DNA of 64,000 nucleotides. Source: Hemibagrus wyckioides (lineage: Eukaryota; Chordata; Actinopteri; Siluriformes; Bagridae). Positions within the stretch are counted from its first letter, which is position 1; every line of letters begins with the position of its first letter. Positions 36,287 to 48,825 of the stretch are shown in pieces. Location of the stretch: NCBI RefSeq assembly GCF_019097595.1, contig NC_080727.1, positions 5,578,501 to 5,642,500 on the forward strand. Direction: 5' to 3'. A program made the translations under genes and the position numbers. Below the pieces are notes generated by a model, which was given only the letters and a program-made list of their open reading frames with translations, had not been told where the DNA came from and searched no databases.

Positions 36287-36342
<56 letters not shown>
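36206..36342. repeat. (AAAT)n and (TTA)n microsatellites
   Basis: AAAT units at about 36208-36239 and TTA units at about 36291-36342, downstream of gene B. Confidence 0.9.
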
Positions 36343-36343
<1 letters not shown>

Positions 36344-36512
36344 ACATAAAAAATGTAGTCAAGAATTCTTTATAAATTCTATAGCAAATATACATTTTAT
36401 TTTTAGCATTATTTTATCTTACACACACACACACTGTATATCTAAAATTTTCATATTTGGAATTTATTAGGTATATTTTGGAAAAAATATACATATCTGT
36501 ACATCATACCTG

Positions 36513-36715
36513 ATTCAAATGAATGAATGAATGAATGAATGAATGAATGAATCAAATGAATGAATGAATGAATCAATCAATCAAATTAATGAATTAATGA
36601 ATTAATGAATGAATCAAATGAATGAATGAATGAATCAAATAAATGAATCAAAAGAATGAGTGAATCAAATGAATGAATCAAATGACTGAATGAATCAAAT
36701 GAATGAATGATTGAA
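36513..36715. repeat. Irregular (AATG)n/(AATC)n tandem tract
   Basis: AATGAATG runs are interrupted at uneven intervals by AATCAAATG or AATTAATG variants, giving a higher-order AATCAAATGAATGAATG pattern. It lies about 70 bp past the gene B stop, so it may be within the 3' UTR. Confidence 0.9.
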
Positions 36716-36786
36716 ATCAGCACAAATCCTGGAACAGTCCTGAATGTAGTATTTTTTCCATAATATCTTCGGAGTGCCTTTCTCCT

Positions 36787-37385
36787 TCATGGGCTGATCT
36801 TACGAATGTTTCTCACTCTCAAAGTGACGTTCCCTGACAGTCCTCGTCTGATCAGTTCTTGTTGAAGCTGTCAAAAAAGAGTGAATCATTGATAGAAAAC
36901 ATTAGAAAACTTCATCAGACATGAGATATTTCCTTAAACTTTTTTTTTTTTTACTGTAATCACTGCAAAATATCTAGAAAATAAATCTGATATACTTATA
37001 GTTATATTATATTTTTTACTTACTTGCATCAACACCAGTTCCTTAATCTGAGATTCCTGCATGTTTCCTTTAACTTTAATTTTCATTTGCAGTCCTATCA
37101 CAGCACCTGTGGTACAGTAAATGTACCGTATTACAGTCAGCTCAATCGCACAGTGTGTAACACATACAGTTTTTGCACAATATGCATTGCTTCATGCAAA
37201 AAAATCATACAAAATAATCATTTTGATATCTGATATCTGTATTTGGAAATATATTTGGACACACCGTTCATTGTTATTGATTATTAACAGATTACTTTAC
37301 AATTTTCTTTACTTGGAAGTTAAATCTACTACAAAGATTTAGATATTTAGCTTTAAGAACATGCTTTGCTTACCTGGAGTGGATG
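36787..37385 (-). other. Gene B 3' coding exons: microexon and basic tail
   Basis: The microexon 37385-37374 (CATCCACTCCAG) lies between CTTGCAG and GTAAGC. It is followed by exons encoding GAVIGLQMKIKVKG...IKELVLMQ and LQQELIRRGLSG...RKISP. IKELVLMQ and VRN.RK are identical to gene A, so the tail is under constraint or only recently duplicated. Confidence 0.8.
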
Positions 37386-40372
37386 CTGCAAGACAAAAAA
37401 GACGACATAGCATTTATATGAACATGTGGAACTCCTCTCAGTGTAAATCATTTTGTAACAGGTTTAGATATTCAGCTGTGACTGCAGTCAGAAGATTAAT
37501 GGAAACATTCGTACATATAATTAAAAATGCTTTTAATTCTTATTAGCACAGAGAAAAGACTTGAACTCACTACTGTAGCAAAGGAACGGGAAGCTGGCTA
37601 AGCAGTTTTCATCGATCCATTTGCCAGTAGAACCCATTACGGTGCAGTGTTGATTTCCAAACTGATCAAACGAGTACAAGCCGTTATCAGGTTCTGCTAT
37701 AACATGTGGTTGATTCTCTTTTCTCCAGTACGTAAAAGTCGAGTTGCTCTGATCTGACCATAACCGGTTCCTGTAGAGACCGATCCACACATCATAGCCC
37801 TGTGTGATGCTCAGTATCTCCTGAAGCTCACTCTCATTCCTCACACTGGCCAGGTCTGTGTGATTTGCTCTGCAAAAACTCTGTGCTTCTTCCCAAGTCA
37901 TTCTTTCAGAAATCCATACATATGTGTTGTTGGTACCTGAGGTAGTGAAGCCGTGTAATAGTCACATTTTAATGGAAAGGGGGAAAGGGATTGATCGTAA
38001 AATAATGGTCAGATAATCAAATACAGATAACCTCAGCATACGAATTTATTTAATTCTGGTGGTGACTGCTTTACGAAATAATGTAAATGCAGATAATCCG
38101 TTCCAGCCACCCAGAAATATTACCAATATTATCAATTTCCAAGGGTCCTCACAGGAAGTCGTGCCACCAAGCTTGGGCTAAAAATAGAACAGACCACCCA
38201 TGCCACCAATCTGTCAACACAAAAACGTGCGCAACTTTTTGAAAAAGCTTAAGAAATTCGTAAAATTCATAAACTCTCTTCGGTTGGTTAAGCTTGGCTT
38301 TCCACTGACGGAAACAAGTTTTGAATGGCTTCCGGACGTACACGCAACTTAGCCGGCATTCGGATCGATTCGGGTCATTCGTTTGCCAAAAATGCTTTGT
38401 GTGCCAAAGCATGAATTTCTTGCAAAATTTCAATTCATAAGGTGAAAATTCGTAATGGAGCGTATTCACATGCCGAGGTTCCACTGTACATGATTCAAAC
38501 GCTGATCACAAAAGAAGAGCTTTATATCTTAATGTCCATGTACTCTTCTTTTAAAATATTGTGCTTCAGGCATCTTCAATTACATCAGTAAATATCTAAG
38601 CCCGTTTTTTTTTAAATAGGAATTTTACTTTTTATGGTAATTTTCTTTTAGTCTGCCTACTGAGAAACATTTTTGGCCTATTTTAACTATCTGATCAGAT
38701 ATAATCAAATGGATTAAAAGAAATAAGTGAAGAACAAAGTGTTAGGTACCAAATATTTTTTTCTGCACTTACCATTATAGCACACAAATCCCAGTCTCTG
38801 TGTACACTGCTGATCAAACCATTCCCCTGTGTAGTACATTGAAACACAAAGTTCTTTTCCATTATAGTTATTCGGTTCACGGTACCATCCTCTGAACTCT
38901 CGCTCGTCCTCCTTATAGAAAGCATCATCATCAAGAGACCATCTCCAGTCATCCAGAACATCATACAATCCAATCCAGGCTAAACCTGTGTAGCTGCCAT
39001 TTACTGTGTTAAGGAGACTGTATATTTCTTCCATGTTATCAATGGTAGCCAGGTCTCTGTAAATCTCTCGACAGTATCTTTGTGCTTCAGTCCAGGTCTT
39101 ATTCTCATTGACGAAGTGATAGTGGTGAGAGAACGATGGCATTGCTACAAAATGCAAAATTATTATTATTGTACATTTTAAAGGAAAATAATACAAGGTT
39201 TATAATAAAACAGAAATTTACTCACAACTGTAGCAAAAGAATGGAAAAGCCTGATCACAGTTTTCATCTGTCCATTTCCCAGATAATGTGAAAACTGCAG
39301 TACAGTATTCATTTCCTCCATAATTATCAGGTTGCCCTGGATACCAGTGGCTGAAAGAAGAGTTGCTCTTATCTGACCAAGACCTTGTATCATACAGGCC
39401 AATCCATACGCTGCCGCTATAATTATTATTATATAGTAATGTTTTAATATTCTGGTTCTCAGTCTTGTTTCTCACACTGGTCAGGTCTGTGTAATGCTCT
39501 CGGCAGTATCTCTGAGCTTCGGTCCAGTTCAGGTACTGATAAATAAGGATGTATCTCTCGCTGGCATTTTGCCTGTCTAAAATAGACTGTGTGATTTATA
39601 ACAATTCTACAGTGCAAATAATTTTCCAAAGCATTTTAAGTGTAAGACGTTTGTTACTCACCATCAAAGCAAATGAATGGCATTGGGGTATAACAAGAAG
39701 CTCCCCACCATATTGCATCAAAACCTGAAAAGTATACACACAAACTATTTCCAAACCAATTCCTCTGTTTGTATATAAACCAGTTTCTAAAGTTTCTCTC
39801 TTCCTCCTTGTAAAAATGATCATCATCTAGAGACCATTTCCAGCTGTTCAGGTCATCATACAGTCCAATCCATGCTAAACCAGAATAGGTGCCATATACT
39901 GCATCAAGCAGTTTTTCCATGTCCTCCATGTTAGTAATGGTGGCCAGGTCAGTATAATTCCCTCTGCAGTATCTCTGGGCTTCAGTCCAGGTCTTGTTCT
40001 CAGAAACAAAGTGATACTGACGGGTGCATAATGATCCTGGGCAGAATTCTTTCGAAACAATTAACAGACAAGCGTAATTATAATTCTGGCAAACACTGAA
40101 TGGATATGAGAAGCATGTTTTATTTAAAACAATAAAATTAAAAAGCAAACAGTTTCATTATATAATCATTTATAATTATAACTTCAATTTAAAAAAAGGC
40201 AGCAGAATCATTTGTATTATGATATTGTAACTGGTAATATTAAATTAATTTAGCTGGGGTATTCTTTAAAATGGTTTCCAAAATTATTGGAATAAATTTG
40301 TTATGCATATTTTCTGGAATTATTTTAGTTTATCTAACAAATGAATGTCTCTAGACTAACTAAATCACTGTT

Positions 40373-40406
<34 letters not shown>

Positions 40407-40675
40407 TTTATATTAAATCACAAAAGAATGCCGAAGACTAGTTATAATTGTATAGCTAATAACTAGTTATGTTTGTGCTAGCCCTACCTCTCTGGTAATT
40501 TCACAACTTGTAACTTTTCACCAAGAAAGATTACAATTAAATTAAATTAAATTAAATTAAATTAAATTAAATTAAATTAAATTAAATTAAATTAAATTAA
40601 ATTAAATTAAATTAAATTAAATTAAATTAAAATCTGTGCCATTACATAATAATAATAATAATAATAATAAATAAC

Positions 40676-40714
<39 letters not shown>

Positions 40715-40724
40715 CAACAACAAC

Positions 40725-40816
<92 letters not shown>

Positions 40817-43104
40817 GGTTGGTATTAATTCCAAGTAAATCCCACAACGATTTATATTTTAATTGACAGGCCTTGACCTTCAAATGAATGACAGGTATTT
40901 CCTATTTTTCATGAATAAACATCTGATGGCAAACTGGCACATTATGTCTAACATTAAAGACACTTAGTGTAACTCACTGTTATAGCAGACAAAAGGGAAT
41001 GAAGCTAAGCAGTCCTCATCTGTCCACTGCCCATAATCTCTAAGTGATAGAGCTGTGCAATGCTGATTGCCATGTTCCCAAAAAACATATAAACCATTGT
41101 CTGGTTGTTCTGGAATATATGGACTGGCTGGTCTCCAGTTTTCATAGGTAGACTCGTGCTGGTCTGACCAGAGTCTGGTCCTGTATAAGCCAATCCAAGC
41201 AGGAGAGCCACCTGTGAGGTTGAGGATTTTTTTATTATCTTCTTGATTCCTCACACTGGCCAGGTCTGTGTAATGCTGTCTGCAGTAATGCCGAGCTTCT
41301 GCCCAGGGCATGAACTGGGCAACCCAGATGTAACCATCTGTTACATTTCTTCCTGTAATAGAGGAATATCATGCTGAATAAAACTAAGTAAAATTTACAC
41401 ACTTCATTCTAGTTAAGATTTTGATATATTCTCACCATCATAGCAAACGAAATTTATATAATTGTTACAATCTCCATCAGACCATTTGCCGTCAGAGCGA
41501 ATAAACACACACAGCTCTTTTCCGTTGTAGTTATCAGGTTCATGGTACCACCCAGTGTACATTTTCTCTCCTTCCTTATACAAACTATCATCATCCAAAG
41601 ACCATCTCCAGCTGTCCGGATCATCATATAATCCAATCCAGGCCAAACCTGAGTAGCTCGTATTTACTGCATTAAGGAGCTTTTTCATTTCCTCCATGTT
41701 CTCAATGGTAGCCAGGTCAGTGTAATTCTCTCTGCAGTGCCTCTGTGCTTCAATCCAGGTCTTACTTTCATTTACAAAGTGGTATACACGGGGAGATGTT
41801 GCAGACATTGCTAGAAAAGAAAAAAAAAGAAAAAAATGGAAGTCTGTCCTTTTTGTCGGAAAATGCTACATTACATAGATGGTTTGCATTCATTGTGTGT
41901 GTTTAACACTCTAAAGCTTGGATATAAAATTGTTTAGAACAAGATTGAAATCTACTCACTTCTATAGCAGAGGAATGGAATAGATTGAATGCAGTTTTCA
42001 TCTGTCCATTTCCCAGAATCGGCATTATTCAATGACACAGCAGCACAGTATTCATTCTGATCATAATTATCTGGTTGTCCAGGTTTCCAGTTGCTGAAAG
42101 CAGAGCTGCTTCTATCTGACCAAGCCCTGTTTCTGTACAGGCCGATCCATACAGCAGTATAATAACCGAAATAATTATGTAATAATGATCTGATCTTCTG
42201 GTTTTCAGTCTTGTTCCTCACAATAGTCAGATCCGTGTAATGTTCTCTGCAGTATCTCTGAGCTTCGGTCCAGTTCATGTACTGATTAAGCACGACATAT
42301 CTTTCACTGGTATTTACCCGCCCTAATAAAGAAAGTTTACACAACTTACAGTACAATAAACTGTTCTTTTGAAACTTTTGAATGAGAAATACACATATCT
42401 GCAATACTCACCATCAAAGCAAATGAATGGAAGCACCTCAGAGCATTGATTCTCCTGCCATACACCACTAAACCCCACAAAGATAGTACACAGTCTGGTT
42501 TCATACCAGTTCCCTGGTTTATGTATAAACCAGTTTCTAAAGCTTGTCTTTCCCTCCTGGTAGAAAGCATCATCATGATCCAGGGACCATTTCCAGCTGT
42601 TCAGATCATCATATAGTCCAAGCCAGACTGGGTTGTAGTTTCTGATGTCTACTGTTTTAATAAGAGCCAGCTCTTCTTCAGCATTATCAATCCTGGCTAA
42701 GTCAACATAATTCTCTCTGCAGTATCTCTGCGCTTCGGCCCAAGTTTTATTCTCGTTAATGAAGTGATATTGACGAGAGAGACAGAAACCAGTAGCGCAA
42801 AACCCTGTTTAGGACACATTTGAGATTATAGTAAGACAAGCTTAGTACATTAACCACAGGTGAAGGTTTATCTAGGATAAAGTTTATTCTTCTTATTATT
42901 ATTCTCATTATTATAAAATATATTCATACAGTATACTATATGTCACCATATACTCTATATACTTTATGAAAACTTTAATACAATTATTGAATCTAAATCA
43001 TCATCATTAATTCTCCAAGAGAAATTGTTTGAGTTAATGACGTTGTATTATAATACACTCGTATGTTTCGATCACTGACCTAAAAGCAGCAAAAGATGAA
43101 ACAT
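36787..43104 (-). CDS. Gene B: secreted protein with eight C-type lectin domains, paralogue of gene A
   Basis: Coding exons: 43104-43080, 42804-42412, 42322-41960, 41810-41436, 41352-40978, 40048-39662, 39576-39226, 39144-38773, 37936-37571, 37385-37374, 37106-37024, 36867-36787. All junctions are GT-AG. The total is 3,183 nt (1,060 aa), the same as gene A although four CTLD exons differ in length. Exon 1 encodes MFHLLLLL. CTLD types alternate as in gene A. Motifs: CTLD2 QPD, CTLD3 EPD, CTLD4 QPD, CTLD6 QPD, CTLD7 EPN, CTLD8 EPD; CTLD1 and CTLD5 none. The tail ends VRNIRKISP. I see no stop or frameshift. The CTLD4-5 intron is swollen by microsatellites and the CTLD7-8 intron by a MITE. Secretion and ligand binding are inferred; no membrane anchor is seen. 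I cannot rule out an additional alternative exon. Confidence 0.9.
38024..38486. mobile_element. Tigger/pogo-like MITE, copy 2, in a gene B intron
   Basis: Left end CAGATAACCTCAGCATACGA and right end CATGCCGAGGTTCCACTG, with TA outside (38022-38023 and 38487-38488). It shares AATCCGTTCCAGCCACCCA with copy 1. The 111-codon minus frame through it is not a gene. Confidence 0.78.
40375..40408. repeat. (TC)n(TG)n microsatellite
   Basis: A short TC run passes into a TG run in the CTLD4-CTLD5 intron of gene B. Confidence 0.85.
40531..40631. repeat. (AATTA)n microsatellite
   Basis: About 20 near-perfect pentamer units in the CTLD4-CTLD5 intron of gene B. Confidence 0.95.
40646..40816. repeat. Palindromic (AAT)n-(ATT)n tract
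   Basis: About 105 bp of mostly AAT units (with ACA breaks) switches at about 40754 to about 62 bp of ATT units. The two halves are complementary and could fold back as one long hairpin inside the gene B intron. Confidence 0.95.
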
Positions 43105-43273
43105 GGATCTGGAAAAATACAAAAAAAAATGGTTAACAGAAATGTCAGAGATTTATGTAGTTATAATACGTAATGCATGCCTTATAAATAGTGTATAAGG
43201 AGCTGGTGTGATTTCATGACTTTTATGAATGGATGGCATGTGACTGTTACATGGGAAATGTACTGTAGATGTA

Positions 43274-43821
43274 CACCGATCAGGCATAACATTATGACCA
43301 CTGACAGGTGAAGTGAATAACTCTGATGATCTCCTCATCATGGCACCTGTTAGTGGGTGGGATATATTAGGCAGCAAGTGAACATTTTGTCCTCAAAGTT
43401 GATGTGTTAGAAGCAGAAAAAATGGACAAGCGTAAAGATTTGAGCGAGTTTGACAAGGGCCAAATTGTGATGGCTAAATGACTGGATCAGAGCATCTCCA
43501 AAACTGCAGCTCTTGTGGGATGTTCCCGGTCTGCGGTGGTCAGTATCTACTAAAAGTGGTCCAAGAAGGAACAGTGGTGAACCGGTGACAGGGTCATGGG
43601 CGGCCAAGGCTCACTGATGCACGTGGGGAGCGAAGGCTGGTCCGTGTGATCCGATCCAACAGACGAGCTACTGTTGCTCAAATTGCTGAAGAAGTTAATG
43701 CTGGTTCTGATCGAAAGGTGTCAGAATACACAGTGCAGGACGGGTCAGGGCTGTTTTGGCAGCAAAAGGGGGGACCAACACAATATTAGGCAGGTGGTCA
43801 TAATGTTATGCCTGATCAGTG
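43274..43821 (+). mobile_element. Tc1-like MITE, family B (copy 2), upstream of gene B
   Basis: Ends CACCGATCAGGCATAACATT and its inverted partner, with TA outside (43272-43273 and 43822-43823). The interior starts like a transposase gene (ATGGACAAGCGTAAAGATTT, helix-turn-helix region) but has in-frame stops (AAATGACTGG, ATCTACTAAA) and joins the 3' repeat after about 330 nt. It lies in the probable 5'-UTR intron of gene B. Confidence 0.85.
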
Positions 43822-44141
43822 TATGTCAAAATAATTAAAAAAGAAGAGCAACAAGAATAAACATATTGTCAGATTACAGTATTCTTATTATTGTACTTAA
43901 TCTAGCTATTAATATTTTAAAAAATTACATTACAGCTAGTCTGTGGGTTATTATGCTTGCAATATAATACAGAAAAAATCATTCTACTGTCTGTTGCCTG
44001 TCAGTACAGCAAATCTGAAAGCCTAGTTCCTATGAAACGCGAGTAAAGGTATTGATAAACATGGCAACAATGCATGCTTTGCCTTAAAAAAGTAGACTCT
44101 TTAGTCTTATTAATAAAAATGTTACAATTTTATTATTTTAC

Positions 44142-44361
44142 CTTATAGTTTTTTGCCCTTGAGTCATCTCTTCTTTCCTCTCCACCAATCGGTAGCGTTG
44201 CCCTAATAAAAATGATAATGTATCCTGAGCAAGCCTGGATACTTTTCTTAGGACATGGGAGGGATTAGGTGTGAGCTGGATGAACTGGTTCTTCATTTCA
44301 GCACCATTAACATCACAATGAAGGTGTCAAATGAAGATGATCATCAAAGTATAAAATATCT
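44142..44361 (-). promoter_or_regulatory. Candidate promoter and non-coding first exon of gene B
   Basis: On the minus strand CAGATATTTTATACTTTGAT (44361-44342) matches the TATA-like box of gene A. Downstream a CACCTAATCCCTCCCATGTC region and a possible donor at 44142/44141 (ATAAG then GTAAAA) follow. The ATG exon is preceded by TTTTTCCAG, a good acceptor. Inferred from the paralogue comparison. Confidence 0.35.
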
Positions 44362-45208
44362 GATGCTTCAAAAACGACTGGAGGTTTCCGTGGAACTGAG
44401 GTTATTTTTTAAGAAAAAAAACTGACTAAAAGTTTGAAACATTTCCATTAAAAAAATTATTTTTAGGCATCCCTGGAAACATATTTTATGACAGAATTAG
44501 AGAGGTTTGAAGAAAGTAGTCTAGGATGTCTGGTATTTAACAGAACAATTGCAATAATGTGAAATAATGGAGAATAAATTTCCCCATTATTTCTATTTCA
44601 GGTAAAACTAAGATTAGTAATTCCTAACAGCTTGTTTTTTTTAAATTATAGTTTACTGTTGTTTTGCTATTCAAGTCGTAATATAAGACACCAACAGAAT
44701 CCGTAATACGACACACGTACAACTAACCAAAAAGTAAACGAATAATAGCAAAACAAATACCTGCACTGCATTAAAACTGAGGATTCATCGTCAAAGTGCT
44801 ACGTACAGACATGGCTAAAGCTTGATCAGAATCTGAACAAGAGAAAAATAAAGGTCGATTACAACAAACAAGAAACACAGACCTAGAAGACTGGATAAAA
44901 AAGGATACCCAGGCTTTGAATTACATGAAATAAGCCTGAAAAAACAGAGGGTACAAACACTAAAGGGGGTGAAATGTGAGCCAAGTGAATACAATAAGTG
45001 CAGTGAACTTCTGAAGTACTTACCTGGTTTAGATGCTTATTCAAGTAACTTATTGACTAAAACAAATAGTTTATGGTGCTGGATCTCAGGAAGTATGACT
45101 TCTGTATACACCAATGAAAATGCGTTAGAAATATATTTAGAATTAACTAACCTACCTACTGGGAGGGAACCTGGAATGTAGAAATGATTATGTGTGGGCA
45201 ATATAAGA
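44362..45208. other. Upstream flank of gene B
   Basis: No gene. Patchy similarity to 34576-35465 continues to about 45160, so this is the far end of the duplicated unit. Confidence 0.5.
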
Positions 45209-45286
45209 CACCAGGCATAACATTATGACCACCTGCCTAATATTGGTGTTGGTCCCCCTTTTGCTGCCGAAACAGCCCTGACTCGT
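45209..45286. mobile_element. Tc1-like MITE fragment, family B
   Basis: CCAGGCATAACATTATGACC, then CCTGCCTAATATTGGTGTTG and AACAGCCCTGACTCGTC match the end of 23809-24306. The rest is missing. Confidence 0.7.
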
Positions 45287-46204
45287 CACCACGCTTTCTC
45301 AAAATGCACAACTCTATTTGCTAATTTAGACCAAGCCACAGTATGTTGTACTTTTTCTATCAAAGCCTTATATCCAAGATCATTCAGTTGCTATGGCTGC
45401 CATCTCTAGTAACCTCACTGATTAGTTAATAGCAAGACCTCCGTGTCACCGAAAGATATGACACAGTTGAACCACTTTCTCTCAGGAGCGCTAACCAGGT
45501 CATTGGCACCCGACACTGAAGTGATGGAGTTTATTTCGAAAGATGTGCTTGACTCATGCTCTTTTTTTTCTTATCCTTCTTGCAAGGTCTTTGGTGGGAA
45601 CAGCCTATGCTGCCTGGTCACCTTGGGCTAGTGCTAGCTCCTCTTCTCACTCTATCTTATTGTTTTCTGAAGTGTTTGTGAGAGGTGAGCCTAGATATGA
45701 TTAGAAAAAAAAGGCTCTCAGTGTCTGCCGGGCCTAAAGGGAGAACCTGAAGTACTATGGAGAGTACTTGAAACACAGAATTCTCTTCTTTCTTGCTTCT
45801 TGGATGGGTTACATTGACCTGTGAAGAGGGTTGTGTGTCTGTACACATGGGTGGAGGTTAGGTATAAAGAGAAAGGTTCTTCAAGCTGTGCTCAGGTCTA
45901 ACATTTAAAAAATCATTACATTTATTTCATTACATTTTGTCATGTGAACTGGAATTGTTTGATTTAAAAGAGCCTTATACAATTGATTCAACACACACAC
46001 ACACACACAAAATAGATATAAGTTAAAGAAGTATGTTTTGATGTAATTAAATGAGGCTCTTTTCACATTATTCTATTTCTTCTCATTTCACATTCAGGTC
46101 ATTTTTGAAATCATTTTAGCCTAAGGAGATCCTGCATGTTTTTTTTATCATTATTTCATTAACATTATTTCACAAGCCTATAAGTTTAATCAGGTCGGGA
46201 ATAT
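45287..46204. other. Intergenic DNA, no gene recognised
   Basis: A small (AC)n tract lies at about 45993-46009. The frames at 45443-45631 (+) and 45657-45848 (-) have no known domain. Confidence 0.4.
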
Positions 46205-46340
46205 AAAACTGTCAGGGTTCTCTGTGTGGAGGCGGATGCCAGCGCAGATGATTTATTAATAAGTGGACCACAATGGAAACAAACAATAAGAAGACAATAA
46301 GGAATATGAAGATGAACTGGGAAAGTGTATAGAGCACATA
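46205..46340 (-). repeat. Possible retroelement 3' remnant
   Basis: On the minus strand: AATAAATCATCTGCGCTGGC, then CATCCGCCTCCACACAGAGA and ACCCTGACAG. Layout as at 23365-23790. A fold-back Tc1 element is inserted at its edge. Confidence 0.3.
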
Positions 46341-47189
46341 CACTATATTGCCAAAAGTTTTGGGACGCTTCTTCAAATAATTGAATTCAGGTGTTGTTTT
46401 TCAGGGGTTGGGCTCGGCCCTTTAGTTCCAGTGAAAGGAACTCTTACTGCTTCAGCTTCATACCAAGATATTTCGGACAATTTCATGCTCCCAACTTTGT
46501 GGGAACAGTTTGGGGATGTTCCAACACGACTGCACACCAGTGCACAAAACAAGGTCCATAAAGATATGGATGAATGAGTTTGGTGTGGAGGAACTTGACT
46601 AGCCTGCACAGAGTCCTGACCTCAGCCCGATAGAACACCTTTGGGATGTATTAATTTGGAGACTGAGAACCAGGCCAAAACATGGAACATCTGCCTTTAC
46701 GTGCACATGAATTTAATATAGAGTTGGCTCTCACTTTACAGCTATAACAGCTTCAACTCTTCTGGGAAGGCTTTCCACAAGGTTTAGGAGTGTGTTTATG
46801 GGAACATTTGACCATTCCTCTAGAAGCGCATTTGTGAGGTCAGGCACTGATGTTGGACTAGAAGGCCTGGCTCACAGTCTCCACTCTAATTCATCCCAGA
46901 GGGTTGAGGTCAGGACTCTGTGAAGTTCCTCCACACCAAACTCACTCATCCATGTCTTTACGGACCTTGCTTTGTGCACTGGTGTGCAGTCATGTTGGAA
47001 CAGGAAGGGGTCATCCCCAAACTGTTCCCACAAAGTTGGGAGCATGAAATTGTCCAAAATGTCTTGGTATGAAGCTGAAGCAGTAAGAGTTCCTTTCACT
47101 GGAACTAAAGGGCCGAGCCCAACCCCTGAAAAACAACACCTGAATTCAATGATTTGGAGGGGTGTCCCAAAACTTATGGCAATATAGTG
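46341..47189. mobile_element. Fold-back Tc1 derivative with about 320-bp inverted arms
   Basis: Left arm 46341-46664 and right arm about 46883-47189 are inverted copies of the same Tc1 segment. Both carry CACTATATTGCC ends, TTTCAGGGGTTGGGCTCGGC and AACTTTGTGGGAACAGTTTG in opposite orientation. TA flanks both ends (46339-46340 and 47190-47191). A roughly 200-bp centre contains single-copy Tc1 text (CTATAACAGCTTCAACTCTT). The sense arm holds the transposase C-terminal half with stops. The element is non-coding and could form a large hairpin. Confidence 0.85.
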
Positions 47190-47568
47190 TAGGTGAAAAT
47201 GACAAAATACGAGAGCACAAATGTCATGTGCAGGGGTTGCTATAGAAGAAAATATAGAAATAATTATGTAGAAGAAGGTTTGAATCTTGAGTATATTTTC
47301 GACAAATAAAAAAGACATCTATTAAAAAGGTGGGCAATTCAAATTTGGTCCCTGAAGATTATTTTCCAATTTAATTTAATTAACAAAATGAACATTTGAC
47401 CAGTGGTGCATACATCATTTCACACAACGGTATTTAAAATATAAAACCTCCAAGGTTTTTAATTTTTCACATTTTTAGTCGCATGCAAGTCAATGTGTTA
47501 ATCTTAAATAAAAACATAACTAATCCACATTTATTTCCTTAATCATTCTTAGCAATGCTTCTGTTTTA

Positions 47569-47660
47569 TACAGCCATAATATTAAACCATCTGCCTAATA
47601 TTGTGTAGGCCCCACTTGTGCCCCCAAAAACAGCCAGACCCATCGAGGCATGAACCTCAT
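47569..47660. mobile_element. Tc1-like MITE fragment, family B
   Basis: TACAGCCATAATATTAAACC, ATCTGCCTAATATTGTGTAG and AAACAGCCAGACCCATCGAG are decayed versions of the terminal region at 45209 and 23809. Confidence 0.55.
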
Positions 47661-48305
47661 TTATTACACCATATTAAATATGGAAGCTTGTTCAAAATGA
47701 AAATCCCACTAAACAAGATTCATCCGATTTTAATAAACATCAATCACAGCTGACTTTGGAAATAATCATGACGTTTTTACAAAGTTGGTTCCACATAAGT
47801 AGTCACTTAGAGAAATGCACTGCTGAACTTTTCTTGCTATTAGTCTCAGGGCAGATGGCAACCGGAGCAGGACCCAGATGGTTCTTGCTAGCTCATATGC
47901 CTTGATACAGAAAAAAAAAGAAAGAAAAGGTTTAGTAGTGCAAACAAAATACCAGACAATATTTGAAACATATAATAAATATCCATGGCAAAAAAATATG
48001 ATACATATTTTTGTGGTATTGTCTGTTATCTCTGTTGTTTTACATTTATCGCAGATTTATATAAGTAATAAAAGATTAAAAAATAAATAAAAGGTATTAT
48101 TAAACATACGTTTTAAAAGGTGTTGCATGAAAACATTTATTTATTTATTTATTTTTCTTAAAGTCTAATGGCTTCTTCCTGAATTCAAACCAAAAGGCAT
48201 GAAATTACTGAGTCCTGCTATCTGGGTCAAAGCATTTTTCTTACAGGTAATCAAACACTCATAGTCAAGGCACATGGCTGTAATCAAAAGAAACACTTTT
48301 TGCCC

Positions 48306-48825
48306 ATTCTGTAGTGTTAGTAAATGTAACACAACTGCACATTTGTGTTGTATCTTGAATCTTGACTCAAGCGTACGTTGGTCTGCTGAATCATTATTTA
48401 TAGTGGAAAATAAAACCCAGAAATACATGGCTCAGAACTGCAAAAGTTAGTATACAATTATATCACTAAAGACAATCAGGACAAGACATATTATAAAATA
48501 AATAAATAAAATAGCTGCAGGTGTTAGTAATCAGAGGAAGTGTAACAGTGAGACACTGATGACGCTCCATGAGACATTAGCTTGAAGAACACACAGGGTT
48601 TTGCATTAATAAAAATTTAGGTTATTATACAGGAAATTACTGCAGTAGTTAATGATGAATTTTTACATATGTATAAACAATGATTCAGCAGATTCCGAAG
48701 ATTTTGTCACATACGTTACAATTGAGAATAAGAAATAAGAAAAAAGAAATAAAATATTGGTGAGAATGGGGGAAAAGTGTTGTACAAAATGTGCAGTTGT
48801 GTTACATTTACTAACATTACAGAAT
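48306..48825. repeat. Inverted repeat pair, 39 bp arms
   Basis: The left arm 48306-48344 and right arm 48787-48825 are reverse complements with one mismatch (core GTAAATGTAACACAACTGCA). They enclose about 440 bp without an open frame. It could be the ends of an unknown non-autonomous transposon; no target duplication is visible. Confidence 0.6.

Noticed and set aside
36513..36715. CRISPR-like array
   Set aside because: Units are 4-17 bp with no spacers of constant length; it is a eukaryotic microsatellite.
38149..38484. 111-codon minus frame as a gene
   Set aside because: Lies inside the Tigger-like MITE and is not open in the other copy.
40622..40834. Open frame of poly-Asn/Leu/Ile
   Set aside because: Pure translation of (AAT)n and (ATT)n microsatellites.
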